The translations under genes and the position numbers were made by a program. From contig CAYTIH010000061.1 in NCBI GenBank assembly GCA_964437825.1, positions 1-12,873 on the forward strand: a stretch of 12,873 bases of DNA, given 5' to 3'. This DNA comes from JBJFCE01 sp964437825. Its GTDB lineage: Bacteria; Bacillota; Clostridia; Lachnospirales; Lachnospiraceae. Positions 7,143 through 12,873 of this stretch are shown here, one piece after another (the first letter of the stretch is position 1; every line of letters begins with the position of its first letter). The notes under the pieces are model-generated. The model was not told the DNA's origin. It did not search any database and worked only from the letters and a program-made list of their open reading frames with translations.

Positions 7143-7202
7143 AAAATGAAATCATGAAGGCTTTTTGAGGAAGATTTCCTCGAAAGGTCTTTATTTCATT
7201 TT
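7143..7202 (+). terminator. Long two-part hairpin after tRNA-Thr, likely terminator
   Basis: The inner stem pairs 7157-7172 with 7176-7191: 16 consecutive pairs, several of them G-U, around the loop GAT. An outer stem pairs AAAATGAAAT (7143-7152) with ATTTCATTTT (7193-7202), ten perfect pairs, separated by a CATG/T internal loop. The descending arm is U-rich and ends in TTTT. It most likely ends the tRNA transcript, but the U-tract is interrupted, so partial read-through into trmO is plausible. Confidence 0.65.
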
Positions 7203-7211
7203 AGGGTATAT

Positions 7212-7256
7212 GTACTGTCTGCACGGCTTTTTGGTGTTGTCTGCAAAACACAGTAC
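7212..7256 (+). promoter_or_regulatory. Short inverted repeat in the trmO leader
   Basis: GTACTGT (7212-7218) is matched by ACAGTAC (7250-7256), a perfect 7-bp inverted repeat with a 31-nt loop, ending about 7 nt before the GAGGA ribosome binding site of trmO. It could fold in the mRNA leader or mark an operator. No known riboswitch is recognised and no separate promoter for trmO is obvious. Confidence 0.35.
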
Positions 7257-7271
7257 GGAATCGAGGAAGAA

Positions 7272-7982
7272 ATGAATGAAACATTAACGGTAGTGGCGAG
7301 GATTCATACTTATTTTCCGGAGAAATTCGGAATTCCGAGACAGAGCGGGCTTGTGCCGTCCGTAAGAGGTGAAATCCGTTTTGAGGGAGAGTTTCGAAAT
7401 CCCGATGCAATCCGTGGAATCGAGGAGTATTCCCATTTGTGGCTTTTGTGGGGATTTTCCGGAATTAGCAAAGAAAACATAAATCTGACAGTGGCGCCGC
7501 CCAGATTGGGCGGAAAAGAGCGGAAAGGAATTTTTGCCACCCGTTCTCCGTACAGGCCGAATTCAATCGGATTATCCAGTGTCCGGCTAAGTGAAGTTCG
7601 TTATGAGGGAAACGGAGAACCGGTTTTAGTGGTTGCCGGAGCGGATTTGATGGACGGTACGCTGATCTATGATATTAAACCATACCTTCCGTATACGGAT
7701 TCCCATCCTGAGGCAAGAGGAAGCTTCGGTGAAGCGCACAGGGAGGACAGCATGGAGGTACTCTTTCCGGATGAACAAAAGAGAAAACTTCCGGAACATC
7801 TGCAGCAGGCTGCGTTTGAAGTTTTATCCCAGGATCCCAGAGCAGCCTATAATAAGAAGCCGGATTATGTCTATGGCATGAGCTTTGGCGGGTATGATAT
7901 TCGCTTTGTGGTCAGCGACGGAGTATTGATTGTAAGAGAAGTAGTAGACAACAATTCTTCCGACTTTCATAAAGTGAAGTAA
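7272..7982 (+). CDS. trmO: tRNA t6A37 N6-methyltransferase TrmO (TsaA family)
   Basis: Beta-barrel SAM-dependent methyltransferase that converts t6A37 to m6t6A37. In E. coli its substrate is tRNA-Thr with anticodon GGU. At 236 residues it has the same length as the E. coli protein (235). Family blocks are visible: QSGLVPSVRGEIRFE (24-38), GIEEYSHLWLLWGFS (49-63), PRLGGKERKGIFATRSPYRP (77-96), NSIGLSSVRL (97-106), DLMDGTLIYDIKPYLPYTDS (125-144), and a C-terminal DPRAAYN segment. The start is ATG after GAGGA, at close spacing. It lies 133 nt after a tRNA-Thr(GGT) gene on the same strand. Its stop is 11 nt from the stop of the converging minus-strand gene, with no room for a separate terminator. 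Confidence 0.94.
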   Translation: MNETLTVVARIHTYFPEKFGIPRQSGLVPSVRGEIRFEGEFRNPDAIRGIEEYSHLWLLWGFSGISKENINLTVAPPRLGGKERKGIFATRSPYRPNSIGLSSVRLSEVRYEGNGEPVLVVAGADLMDGTLIYDIKPYLPYTDSHPEARGSFGEAHREDSMEVLFPDEQKRKLPEHLQQAAFEVLSQDPRAAYNKKPDYVYGMSFGGYDIRFVVSDGVLIVREVVDNNSSDFHKVK

Positions 7983-7993
7983 TCAATCGTGCT

Positions 7994-8350
7994 TCAGTCA
8001 TTTGTCTCCTGCTTTGTCTTTAGAAGCAAAAGCCTGTCATATTGTGTATATAGCTTTTGTACGCCGTTTTCCAGAAAGTAATAGTGCCTGATGTAGGGAA
8101 TCAGGAGTACTAACAGCGCCGCAAACAGGAGCAGCAGTTCCATGGAAAAAGAGAATAAAAGCGTGATGAAAACAGCGAAAGACAGAATGGCAAACAGACA
8201 GGTAACGATTAGATGAATCAATCGTTCGTGCTGAAAAAACCGGATTTGGATGAGATGCTGTTTACATAATTCAGAAGCAGGAATCGTATCCGATTCCGTT
8301 TCAAGGATTTCTTCGATATAGTTCATGTAATTTGTCAGTCGTTTCCTCAT
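7994..8350 (-). CDS. Small two-TM membrane protein, function unknown
   Basis: A 118-residue protein of no family I recognise. An N-terminal cytoplasmic segment of about 40 residues (MRKRLTNYMNYIEEILETES) is followed by a hairpin of two hydrophobic helices, about 44-67 and 70-89, and a C-terminal amphipathic, basic tail (YTQYDRLLLLKTKQ). A strong AAAGGAG ribosome binding site seven bases before the ATG supports expression. It lies 30 nt downstream of the methyltransferase gene on the same strand and is probably cotranscribed with it. No link in function is evident. Its 3' end nearly meets that of trmO. Confidence 0.75.
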   Translation of the reverse strand: MRKRLTNYMNYIEEILETESDTIPASELCKQHLIQIRFFQHERLIHLIVTCLFAILSFAVFITLLFSFSMELLLLFAALLVLLIPYIRHYYFLENGVQKLYTQYDRLLLLKTKQETND

Positions 8351-8380
8351 AATGGTCTCCTTTGTGACAACTGTTCCATC

Positions 8381-9583
8381 CTATAATTCGGAACAGACCT
8401 GAAAAATATAAAATTTTAAATAATAGGACTCGTCCGCGGACCAGAGAATAGGATGGTCGCAGGCCTGAGTACGGAATTCGACCTGACGAAGTCTTTTATG
8501 TGCACCGCGCGCAGCCTCCAGAATGGTTTTACGGAAGAGCTCAGGATCCATGAAATGCGAGCAGGAGCAGGTAACGAGAAAGCCCTGGTCCTTGATCAGT
8601 TTCATGCCTCTCAGATTAATTTCGCGGTAGCCTTTTACCGCATTCTTGACGGAATTGCGGGATTTGGTGAAGGCCGGAGGGTCTAAAATGACTACATCAT
8701 ATGTTTCCCCCTGTGCTTCAAGCTGCGGCAACAGTTCAAAGACATCCGCGCAGGTAAAGCGGACCGTGTTTTCAAGTCCGTTCAGTCTGGCGTTTTCCTG
8801 CGCCTGTATAATCCCGGTCATGGAGGCATCCACGCCCAGAACGGATGCAGCGCCTGCCATTCCTGCATTCAAAGCAAAAGAGCCGGTATGCGTAAAACAG
8901 TCGAGAACTTTTTTGCCGGGACAGAGCTTCCAAATGGATTTTCTGTTATGCTTCTGGTCCAAAAAGAACCCGGTCTTTTGGCCGTCCTCCACATTTACGA
9001 TATATTGAATCCCGTTTTCCTCTATCAGGACGCGTGGATCAAAAGGTTCGCCGATAAAGCCCTTATAACGTTCCATGCCCTCCTGAAGGCGTACCTTGGC
9101 ATCACTGCGTTCGTATATGCCGCGGATATGAATCCCGTCTTCTGCGAGAACCTCCTTCAAAATGGATAGAAGCTCGCTCTTTAGCCGATCGATTCCAAGC
9201 GCCAGAGATTCTACAACCAGGACATCGGAAAACTTGTCAATGACGAATCCGGGAAGCCAGTCCGCTTCACCGAAAATAATACGGCAGCATCCGGTATCGA
9301 TTGTTTGTTTTCTGTATTGCCAGGCTGCCCGGATTCGTTTTTCCAGAAATGCATGGTCTATGATATGTTCTTTTTTTCGTGACATAAGGCGGACCGTAAT
9401 TTTAGAATGAGTGTTGATAAATCCATAACCCATAAAATAACCGTCGAAGTCTTCTACGGAAATGATATCCCCGTTTTCAAAAGCGCCGCTGATACGGTCA
9501 ATTTCATTGTCGAAAATCCACATGCCTCCGGCCTTGATTGTGCGGCCTTCGCCCTTTTTCAGGGTAACGATTGTATCATGCAT
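8381..9583 (-). CDS. Class I rRNA methyltransferase, COG1092 (RlmI-like, 23S rRNA m5C)
   Basis: SAM-dependent methyltransferase of 400 residues with an N-terminal PUA-like RNA-binding domain (about 1-75) and a Rossmann domain. In E. coli, RlmI makes m5C1962 in 23S rRNA; that role is inferred here. Numbered from the chosen start, features are DGQKTGFFLDQKHNR (200-214), the SAM-binding motif VLDCFTHTGSFALNAG (227-242), the acidic GVDAS (250-254), LDPPAFTKSR (300-309) and TCSCSHF (338-344), whose cysteines 339 and 341 include the candidate nucleophile. I chose the ATG at 9583 because AGGAG lies 10 nt upstream and family members begin close to MHDTIVTLKKGEGR. An upstream in-frame ATG at 9646 would add 21 polar residues and has a GAGGA very close to it. 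First gene of a two-gene minus-strand unit. Confidence 0.9.
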   Translation of the reverse strand: MHDTIVTLKKGEGRTIKAGGMWIFDNEIDRISGAFENGDIISVEDFDGYFMGYGFINTHSKITVRLMSRKKEHIIDHAFLEKRIRAAWQYRKQTIDTGCCRIIFGEADWLPGFVIDKFSDVLVVESLALGIDRLKSELLSILKEVLAEDGIHIRGIYERSDAKVRLQEGMERYKGFIGEPFDPRVLIEENGIQYIVNVEDGQKTGFFLDQKHNRKSIWKLCPGKKVLDCFTHTGSFALNAGMAGAASVLGVDASMTGIIQAQENARLNGLENTVRFTCADVFELLPQLEAQGETYDVVILDPPAFTKSRNSVKNAVKGYREINLRGMKLIKDQGFLVTCSCSHFMDPELFRKTILEAARGAHKRLRQVEFRTQACDHPILWSADESYYLKFYIFQVCSEL

Positions 9584-9675
9584 ATCTGTAAAACTCCTGT
9601 CAGAATCATAGTTAGAATGTTTTTTGAATTTGGCGGGCACCTGCATAGATCCTCAGGGAACCGTATACCGTTTTT

Positions 9676-9704
9676 AGTATAATACAGAGGGGGTTAAAAT
9701 ACAA
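9676..9704 (-). promoter_or_regulatory. Possible promoter of the methyltransferase operon
   Basis: Read on the minus strand, TATACT (9676-9681) lies 17 bp from TTGTAT (9699-9704). The -10 matches five of six bases and the -35 three of six. Transcription would begin near 9669, about 85 nt before the chosen start codon. The -35 is weak, so the call is tentative. Confidence 0.4.
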
Positions 9705-9705
9705 T

Positions 9706-9793
9706 CGGAATTCCGGCCGGCACAACCTACAAGTTCGGGCCGGCACCACCTGCAGATTCCGCCGATATTATCAGAAAATTCCGGCGAACTTGT
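9706..9793. repeat. GC-rich repeat block between divergent promoters
   Basis: Two tandem 23-bp units (9711-9733 and 9734-9756) agree at 18 of 23 positions, sharing GGCCGGCAC and ACCT. Related starts, TTCCGCCG and TTCCGGCG, follow at 9757 and 9779. The block begins with the palindromes CGGAATTCCG (9706-9715) and CCGGCCGG (9713-9720). ACAAGTTCG plus CCGG (9729-9743, with two extra G) is inverted at 9781-9793 as CCGGCGAACTTGT. It is markedly more GC-rich than the DNA on each side. It could be an operator array or a decayed miniature element. Confidence 0.6.
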
Positions 9794-9816
9794 CTGTCGA
9801 GATTGGTAGAATCGGG

Positions 9817-9845
9817 TTGAAAACATAAGTTGCATGGAATATAAT
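9817..9845 (+). promoter_or_regulatory. Promoter of the zinc-ribbon/YARHG/TcaA-like operon
   Basis: TTGAAA (9817-9822), a 17-bp spacer and a perfect TATAAT (9840-9845) make a near-consensus housekeeping promoter. Transcription would start near 9852, giving a leader of about 70 nt. The leader is AT-rich, contains CATCATGATG flanked by TTCC/GGAA, and ends with an AAGGAG ribosome binding site before the ATG at 9924. Confidence 0.8.
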
Positions 9846-9923
9846 AAAATAATAATATTTAAAAATCATTCCATACATCATGATGGGAAGTATTTTTTAA
9901 TTACATGAAAAAGGAGAAAAACA

Positions 9924-10403
9924 ATGGCTTTTTTTGAAAAATTAGGAGAGACGCTTACCAATGCAAGTAATTCTGTTGTTCAGAAAACACAGAATTTTAC
10001 GGAGATCAACAACCTGAATAAGGAAATTAACTCCAATCAGGGAGTGATTCAGAATATGTATCAGGAAATCGGACGTCTGTATTATGAAGCGCACAAAGAA
10101 GATGCGGAGGCAGAATTTGCAAGTCAGTGTCATGTGATTAGCGAAGCGGTTTCCAATATCAGCAGACTTCAGGATCAGATTCGTGTAACGAAAGGAATTG
10201 CTGTCTGCCCGAATTGCGGTGCGGAGGTAAGCAATGGCAGTGTCTTTTGTCAGAAATGCGGTACTCAGATTGTTCCGCCTGCGAATCAGGCGCCTGCGCA
10301 GCAGGAAGCATCCGCACAGCCTGCAGTTAAAATTTGCGCAAAGTGTTTGTCCCAGGTACCGGCGGAGGGTGCTTTCTGTCCGGTGTGCGGGGAGAAAATG
10401 TAA
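9924..10403 (+). CDS. Cytoplasmic coiled-coil protein with two C-terminal zinc ribbons
   Basis: A soluble 159-residue protein without signal peptide or membrane helix. Residues 1-90 are helical and likely coiled coil, rich in N, Q and E with regular hydrophobic spacing. Two zinc ribbons follow: C95-x2-C98...C109-x2-C112 (CPNCGAEVSNGSVFCQKCG) and C138-x2-C141...C152-x2-C155. They are joined by a Gln/Ala/Pro linker (about 116-134). Proteins like this are frequent in Lachnospiraceae but have no known function. It is the first gene after a strong promoter, with an AAGGAG ribosome site, and lies 29 nt before the next gene. Zinc binding is predicted from the cysteine pairs; a role in protein-protein contact within this operon is inference. 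Confidence 0.85.
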   Translation: MAFFEKLGETLTNASNSVVQKTQNFTEINNLNKEINSNQGVIQNMYQEIGRLYYEAHKEDAEAEFASQCHVISEAVSNISRLQDQIRVTKGIAVCPNCGAEVSNGSVFCQKCGTQIVPPANQAPAQQEASAQPAVKICAKCLSQVPAEGAFCPVCGEKM

Positions 10404-10432
10404 CCGGTTGAGTCAGTATTGGGAGGAAAACT

Positions 10433-11533
10433 ATGTTTTGTACGAAATGCGGTGAGCAGATTCCGGACAGAAGTATTTTCTGTTTGAAATGCGGGAACCG
10501 GATTGTGGTTTCACAGGAGCAGGCGCCGAAAGAGGAGCCTATGAGGACGAATGCCGAAGCTTTCGCAGCGGATCGGACGGACTTAAGCCGGGATCAAATG
10601 CAGGCTGACGGGAATGCCGCACCGAATGCGCTGCCAGAACAGGATGACGGTGAGTCCAGGACGATTGCGATTGTGCCCGGTGTGAATGACCCAGCTCCCG
10701 TGAGCTTACAAAAAAATGCACAGGCAGGCGAACCATACATAGGTTTTCAAGGAAATCCGCAGGTAGGAGCGCTCTACGGAAATTATGCGCAGGAACATGT
10801 GCAGACAGGAGTGCACTGCGGGGCAGTGCGGGGGAATGTGCAGATGGGAACGCCCTACGAAGCAGCGCAGGGGAATGCGCAGCTGGGAGCGGCTTTTGAA
10901 GCAATACAGAGAAATGTGCAGTCGGGAATTCCGTATACGTCTTCTCCGTTCGGCCCTGCGCCGCAGGTTTGCAAGCCGCCTAAGAAGCACTTTATGATGC
11001 CGTTAGCAGTCAATATCATTTTGGGTATTTTGGCAGTTATGGCAGCAGCCGTTTGCGCATGTGTGGTTATTCTTGGCGAAAACAGGGAAATTGAGAGGCA
11101 GGAAGCAACAAACCGGATGGTATCGGTTGCAGAAAATCCCAAAGCCGCTCAAACTGAGATTCGGGAATATGATTTGTCGGGGGAGACCTTTTCTCTTGAA
11201 ATTCCCGAAACGGAAGAGTCTGTAAAGGCAAGAGAGATGGCAGACAGTTATATCATTGCCGACAGCGACAGCCGTTATCTGGAATATGATGAGTTAAGTG
11301 CATTTACGGAAGAAGAATTATTCTATGCGGGCTTTGAAATTTTTGCAAGGGCCGGACTGGATCTGGGCGAAATTGATAGTGAGCTTGGAGCATTCTTTGA
11401 GGCGAAATCGTGGTATGAACCCAGTATTTCTTATAATGATGTAGAAGATTTAAGCGATTTTTTGAACGAATATGAGATTGCCAATCTGGAACTGTTAGAG
11501 GAATACCTTGGCGCGGAATACGGATATTATTGA
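10433..11533 (+). CDS. Zinc-ribbon, 13-residue-repeat, TM and YARHG-domain membrane protein
   Basis: A 366-residue single-pass membrane protein. An N-terminal zinc ribbon (C3, C6, C17, C20) is followed by a disordered region with six degenerate 13-residue repeats of the form NxQxGxPY (about 95-171). A basic stop sequence KPPKKH and a hydrophobic helix (about 187-214) come next, which predicts the N-terminus inside and the C-terminus outside. The outer part ends in a YARHG-type domain (about 278-358): SRYLEYDELSAFTEEEL, then FEIFARAGLDL in place of the consensus IYARHG, then FFEAKSWYEP and a YEIANLELLEEY end. YARHG domains are common outside the cell in Firmicutes, with no established function. 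A GGGAGG ribosome binding site precedes the ATG. Probably cotranscribed with both neighbours. Confidence 0.83.
   Translation: MFCTKCGEQIPDRSIFCLKCGNRIVVSQEQAPKEEPMRTNAEAFAADRTDLSRDQMQADGNAAPNALPEQDDGESRTIAIVPGVNDPAPVSLQKNAQAGEPYIGFQGNPQVGALYGNYAQEHVQTGVHCGAVRGNVQMGTPYEAAQGNAQLGAAFEAIQRNVQSGIPYTSSPFGPAPQVCKPPKKHFMMPLAVNIILGILAVMAAAVCACVVILGENREIERQEATNRMVSVAENPKAAQTEIREYDLSGETFSLEIPETEESVKAREMADSYIIADSDSRYLEYDELSAFTEEELFYAGFEIFARAGLDLGEIDSELGAFFEAKSWYEPSISYNDVEDLSDFLNEYEIANLELLEEYLGAEYGYY
10715..10945 (+). repeat. Degenerate 39-bp tandem repeat inside the YARHG gene
   Basis: Six in-frame copies begin at residues 95, 108, 122, 135, 148 and 161, so five intervals are 13, 14, 13, 13 and 13 residues. 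The shared core is N-x-Q-x-G-x-P-Y. The DNA repeats GGNAATGYGCAG-like blocks. Copies differ at many positions, so the array is old or diversifying. It lies between the zinc ribbon and the membrane helix, on the predicted cytoplasmic side. Confidence 0.75.
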
Positions 11534-11576
11534 TCTCATGGATGAACTGACCGGTATGGAATAGGGGGATGGAGTC

Positions 11577-12728
11577 ATGGCAGGAAAAAAAGCCGGAATG
11601 GCAGCCGATGGCGCTATGATAAAAGAAAAAAGGAAGCATCCTGTGCTGCGCATGATGATCTTCTTGTTGGAGTTGTTATTGCTCACTGCCGGAGTTGCGG
11701 GGGCTGTTTTGTATCTTAAAATACAGAATGATCCTAAGGTAACCGCACAGAGGTATTTTGATGCACTGCTGTCAGGAGATTACCAAACTGCATATGCGTA
11801 TCTGCAGCTGGATGGAGATAATATATTTTTGTCGGAGGAAGCATTTGCGGCAGTTATGGAAAATAAGTCGATTGCCGGAAGCAGGATTCGCAACGTTTCG
11901 CAGGAGGATGATATCTATTCACTTCGATACGACAGAGGAACGATATCGGTAGAAGTGAAAGAGCAGGAACAGAAGAAATTTCAGATTTTTAAGGAATATA
12001 CGGTTTCACAGGAGGATTTTATGCAGGAAATGACGTTCATTGCACCAAAGGATCTGACTGTGTCTCTGAATGGAATCGTGCTGGATGATACCAATTGTGA
12101 GATAGATGAAGAAAGCTCTGTGATCAACAGCTATGAAACTTCCTATACGGTGGAAATGCTTGCGGGAGAATATATCATGGAGGTTTCGGGAGAGAATTTT
12201 AAGTCCTATACGGAAAAAATAATTGTGGATCCGGAGGAATATCATTTCCGGATTTATGTTGAGTCGCCTTATATCTCCGATGATCTGGCAGAACTGTTAT
12301 CCGAGCGTGCTTACAGCGACTTGCAGGAAATATATCAGGACGCCATGAAGCAGGAAGCTTCCTGCGATGTTTTGGAAGAAGCCAAGAAATGTGATATCAC
12401 GGATGAGGATAGTTTTGATTATTATTTTGCGGAGTTAAAGAGTGGTCTGCAGATAGAGGACGGTTTTTTTGATTATTTGGAGCTATCGGAGTTTACGGCA
12501 CAGATCTATAGCTATTCTTATGATTATGAGACCGGATATTTAGATGTAATTGTAGAAATCAATTATAAAGAAGAATTTGGTTATCAGCAGCTGGACTGGT
12601 GGACTGAATCCTATTATGAAAAATATACGGATGATTCTTCCGGGACCGCAGATTTCCATTATGCCTATATTGACGGAGAATGGATTCTCATAAACCTATA
12701 CCTGAATAGCTGTGTGGACATATGGTAA
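11577..12728 (+). CDS. Membrane protein with NTF2-like and PEGA/TcaA-like outer domains
   Basis: A 383-residue protein with a short basic cytoplasmic start (MAGKKAGMAADGAMIKEKRK), one membrane helix (about 24-46) and a large outer part. Residues about 53-145 (KVTAQRYFDALLSGDYQTAY) read like an NTF2-like domain. Residues about 152-228 resemble a PEGA-like beta domain, with TVSLNGIVL and LAGEYIMEVSGENFKSYTEK. The C-terminal third (about 235-383) is acidic and Tyr-rich and ends in FHYAYIDGEWILINLYLN, like the last domain of TcaA/YvbJ proteins. Those proteins usually carry an N-terminal zinc ribbon, which is absent here. Two upstream partners carry ribbons instead. The start follows AGGGGG at about 8 nt; an in-frame ATG at 11616 is possible. 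Domain calls are by eye and moderate. Last gene before a strong terminator. Confidence 0.75.
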   Translation: MAGKKAGMAADGAMIKEKRKHPVLRMMIFLLELLLLTAGVAGAVLYLKIQNDPKVTAQRYFDALLSGDYQTAYAYLQLDGDNIFLSEEAFAAVMENKSIAGSRIRNVSQEDDIYSLRYDRGTISVEVKEQEQKKFQIFKEYTVSQEDFMQEMTFIAPKDLTVSLNGIVLDDTNCEIDEESSVINSYETSYTVEMLAGEYIMEVSGENFKSYTEKIIVDPEEYHFRIYVESPYISDDLAELLSERAYSDLQEIYQDAMKQEASCDVLEEAKKCDITDEDSFDYYFAELKSGLQIEDGFFDYLELSEFTAQIYSYSYDYETGYLDVIVEINYKEEFGYQQLDWWTESYYEKYTDDSSGTADFHYAYIDGEWILINLYLNSCVDIW

Positions 12729-12764
12729 AGTGCCGCCATACAGTTATCATGTTTGAAAAATCCT

Positions 12765-12809
12765 AAAACAAAACCCTGATCGGAAAAATGTCGGTCAGGG
12801 TTTTGTTTT
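12765..12809 (+). terminator. Strong bidirectional intrinsic terminator
   Basis: AAAACAAAACCCTGA (12765-12779) pairs over 15 perfect bases with TCAGGGTTTTGTTTT (12795-12809). The loop is 15 nt with a small inner CG/CG pair. The stem has an A-tract on one side and a T-tract on the other, so it can stop transcripts from both directions. It lies 36 nt after the last gene of the operon. Confidence 0.9.
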
Positions 12810-12840
12810 GTCGAAATATATGATATAATAAGCGCAAAAG

Positions 12841-12873
12841 AAAAACAAGCGACGCGAAGCGGCATTTGTTTTT
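12841..12873. terminator. Second terminator-like hairpin at the window edge
   Basis: AAAAACAA (12841-12848) pairs with TTGTTTTT (12866-12873), enclosing a small CGC-GAA-GCG hairpin (12853-12861) with mismatches between. On the minus strand it is followed by TTGTTTTTCTTTT, so it may end a gene transcribed toward this window from the right. It is cut by the window edge. A TATAAT (12824-12829) lies just before it. Confidence 0.5.

Noticed and set aside
7216..7245. Direct repeat TGTCTGCA (7216-7223 and 7238-7245) in the trmO leader
   Set aside because: Eight bases at 22-nt spacing is weak evidence and could be chance.
9584..9646. Longer N-terminus of the RlmI-like methyltransferase
   Set aside because: The added 21 residues are polar and precede the usual family start. 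AGGAG lies at 10 nt from the 9583 ATG. The longer form remains possible because a GAGGA lies close to the 9646 ATG.
8453..9682. Series of plus-strand open frames across the methyltransferase region
   Set aside because: They lie antisense to a gene with clear family motifs, lack good ribosome sites and resemble no family.
9678..9683. Perfect plus-strand TATAAT upstream of the GC-rich repeat
   Set aside because: No good -35 at the right distance, and the next plus-strand gene has a much better promoter at 9817-9845. The bases are probably part of the minus-strand promoter.
9862..9900. Attenuator-like hairpin in the leader of the last operon (TTCC, CATCATGATG, GGAA, then T-rich)
   Set aside because: The stem is short with an unpaired bulge and the loop is tight. 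It does not look stable enough to call a terminator.
10539..10997. Overlapping Ser/Arg/His-rich frames on both strands near the YARHG gene
   Set aside because: They are frame shadows of the 39-bp repeat array, which keeps several frames open at once.

Overview
The window looks like chromosome of a low-to-mid GC Gram-positive anaerobe of the class Clostridia, most likely Lachnospiraceae-like. This rests on the cysS-mrnC-rlmB-sigH gene order typical of Firmicutes, consensus sigma-A type promoters, strong AGGAGG-like ribosome binding sites, an HD-GYP/GGDEF receptor, and zinc-ribbon, YARHG and TcaA-like envelope proteins. Placement is inferred from gene content only. I see no transposase, integrase, CRISPR array or plasmid or phage gene.

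Layout. (1) Positions 1-2509 carry a translation and housekeeping operon: the 3' part of cysS, mrnC (16-nt overlap), rlmB and a SigH-family sigma factor. The yacP/rae1 gene that usually lies between rlmB and sigH in Bacillus is absent. (2) Positions 2510-4590 continue on the same strand with a MATE exporter and a cysteine-cluster protein of the YkgJ type. (3) Positions 4591-6874 hold a promoter and a 717-residue six-TM protein with an HD-GYP domain, a GGDEF domain and what looks like a second, degenerate GGDEF domain that keeps an RxxD motif. (4) Positions 6875-7982 hold a 21-bp-period repeat, a strong promoter, tRNA-Thr(GGT), a long hairpin and trmO. TrmO is the enzyme that, in E. coli, methylates t6A37 of exactly this tRNA. 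(5) Positions 7994-9583 are a minus-strand pair: a COG1092 (RlmI-like) rRNA methyltransferase followed by a small two-TM protein, converging on trmO. (6) Positions 9584-9923 are a divergent regulatory region with a GC-rich repeat block and a near-consensus promoter. (7) Positions 9924-12728 are a three-gene plus-strand operon closed by a strong terminator. It encodes a coiled-coil double zinc-ribbon protein, a zinc-ribbon/13-residue-repeat/TM/YARHG protein, and a TM protein with NTF2-like and PEGA/TcaA-like outer domains.

How the genes fit together. The left half and centre are about making and modifying the translation machinery (CysRS, Mini-III, RlmB, tRNA-Thr, TrmO, RlmI-like). The cyclic-di-GMP protein is a stand-alone signalling unit. 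The best candidate for an undescribed system is the last operon. Its zinc ribbons sit in a soluble protein and in one membrane protein, while the TcaA-like membrane protein has none, so the usual single-chain zinc-ribbon/TcaA layout appears to be split among three partners.
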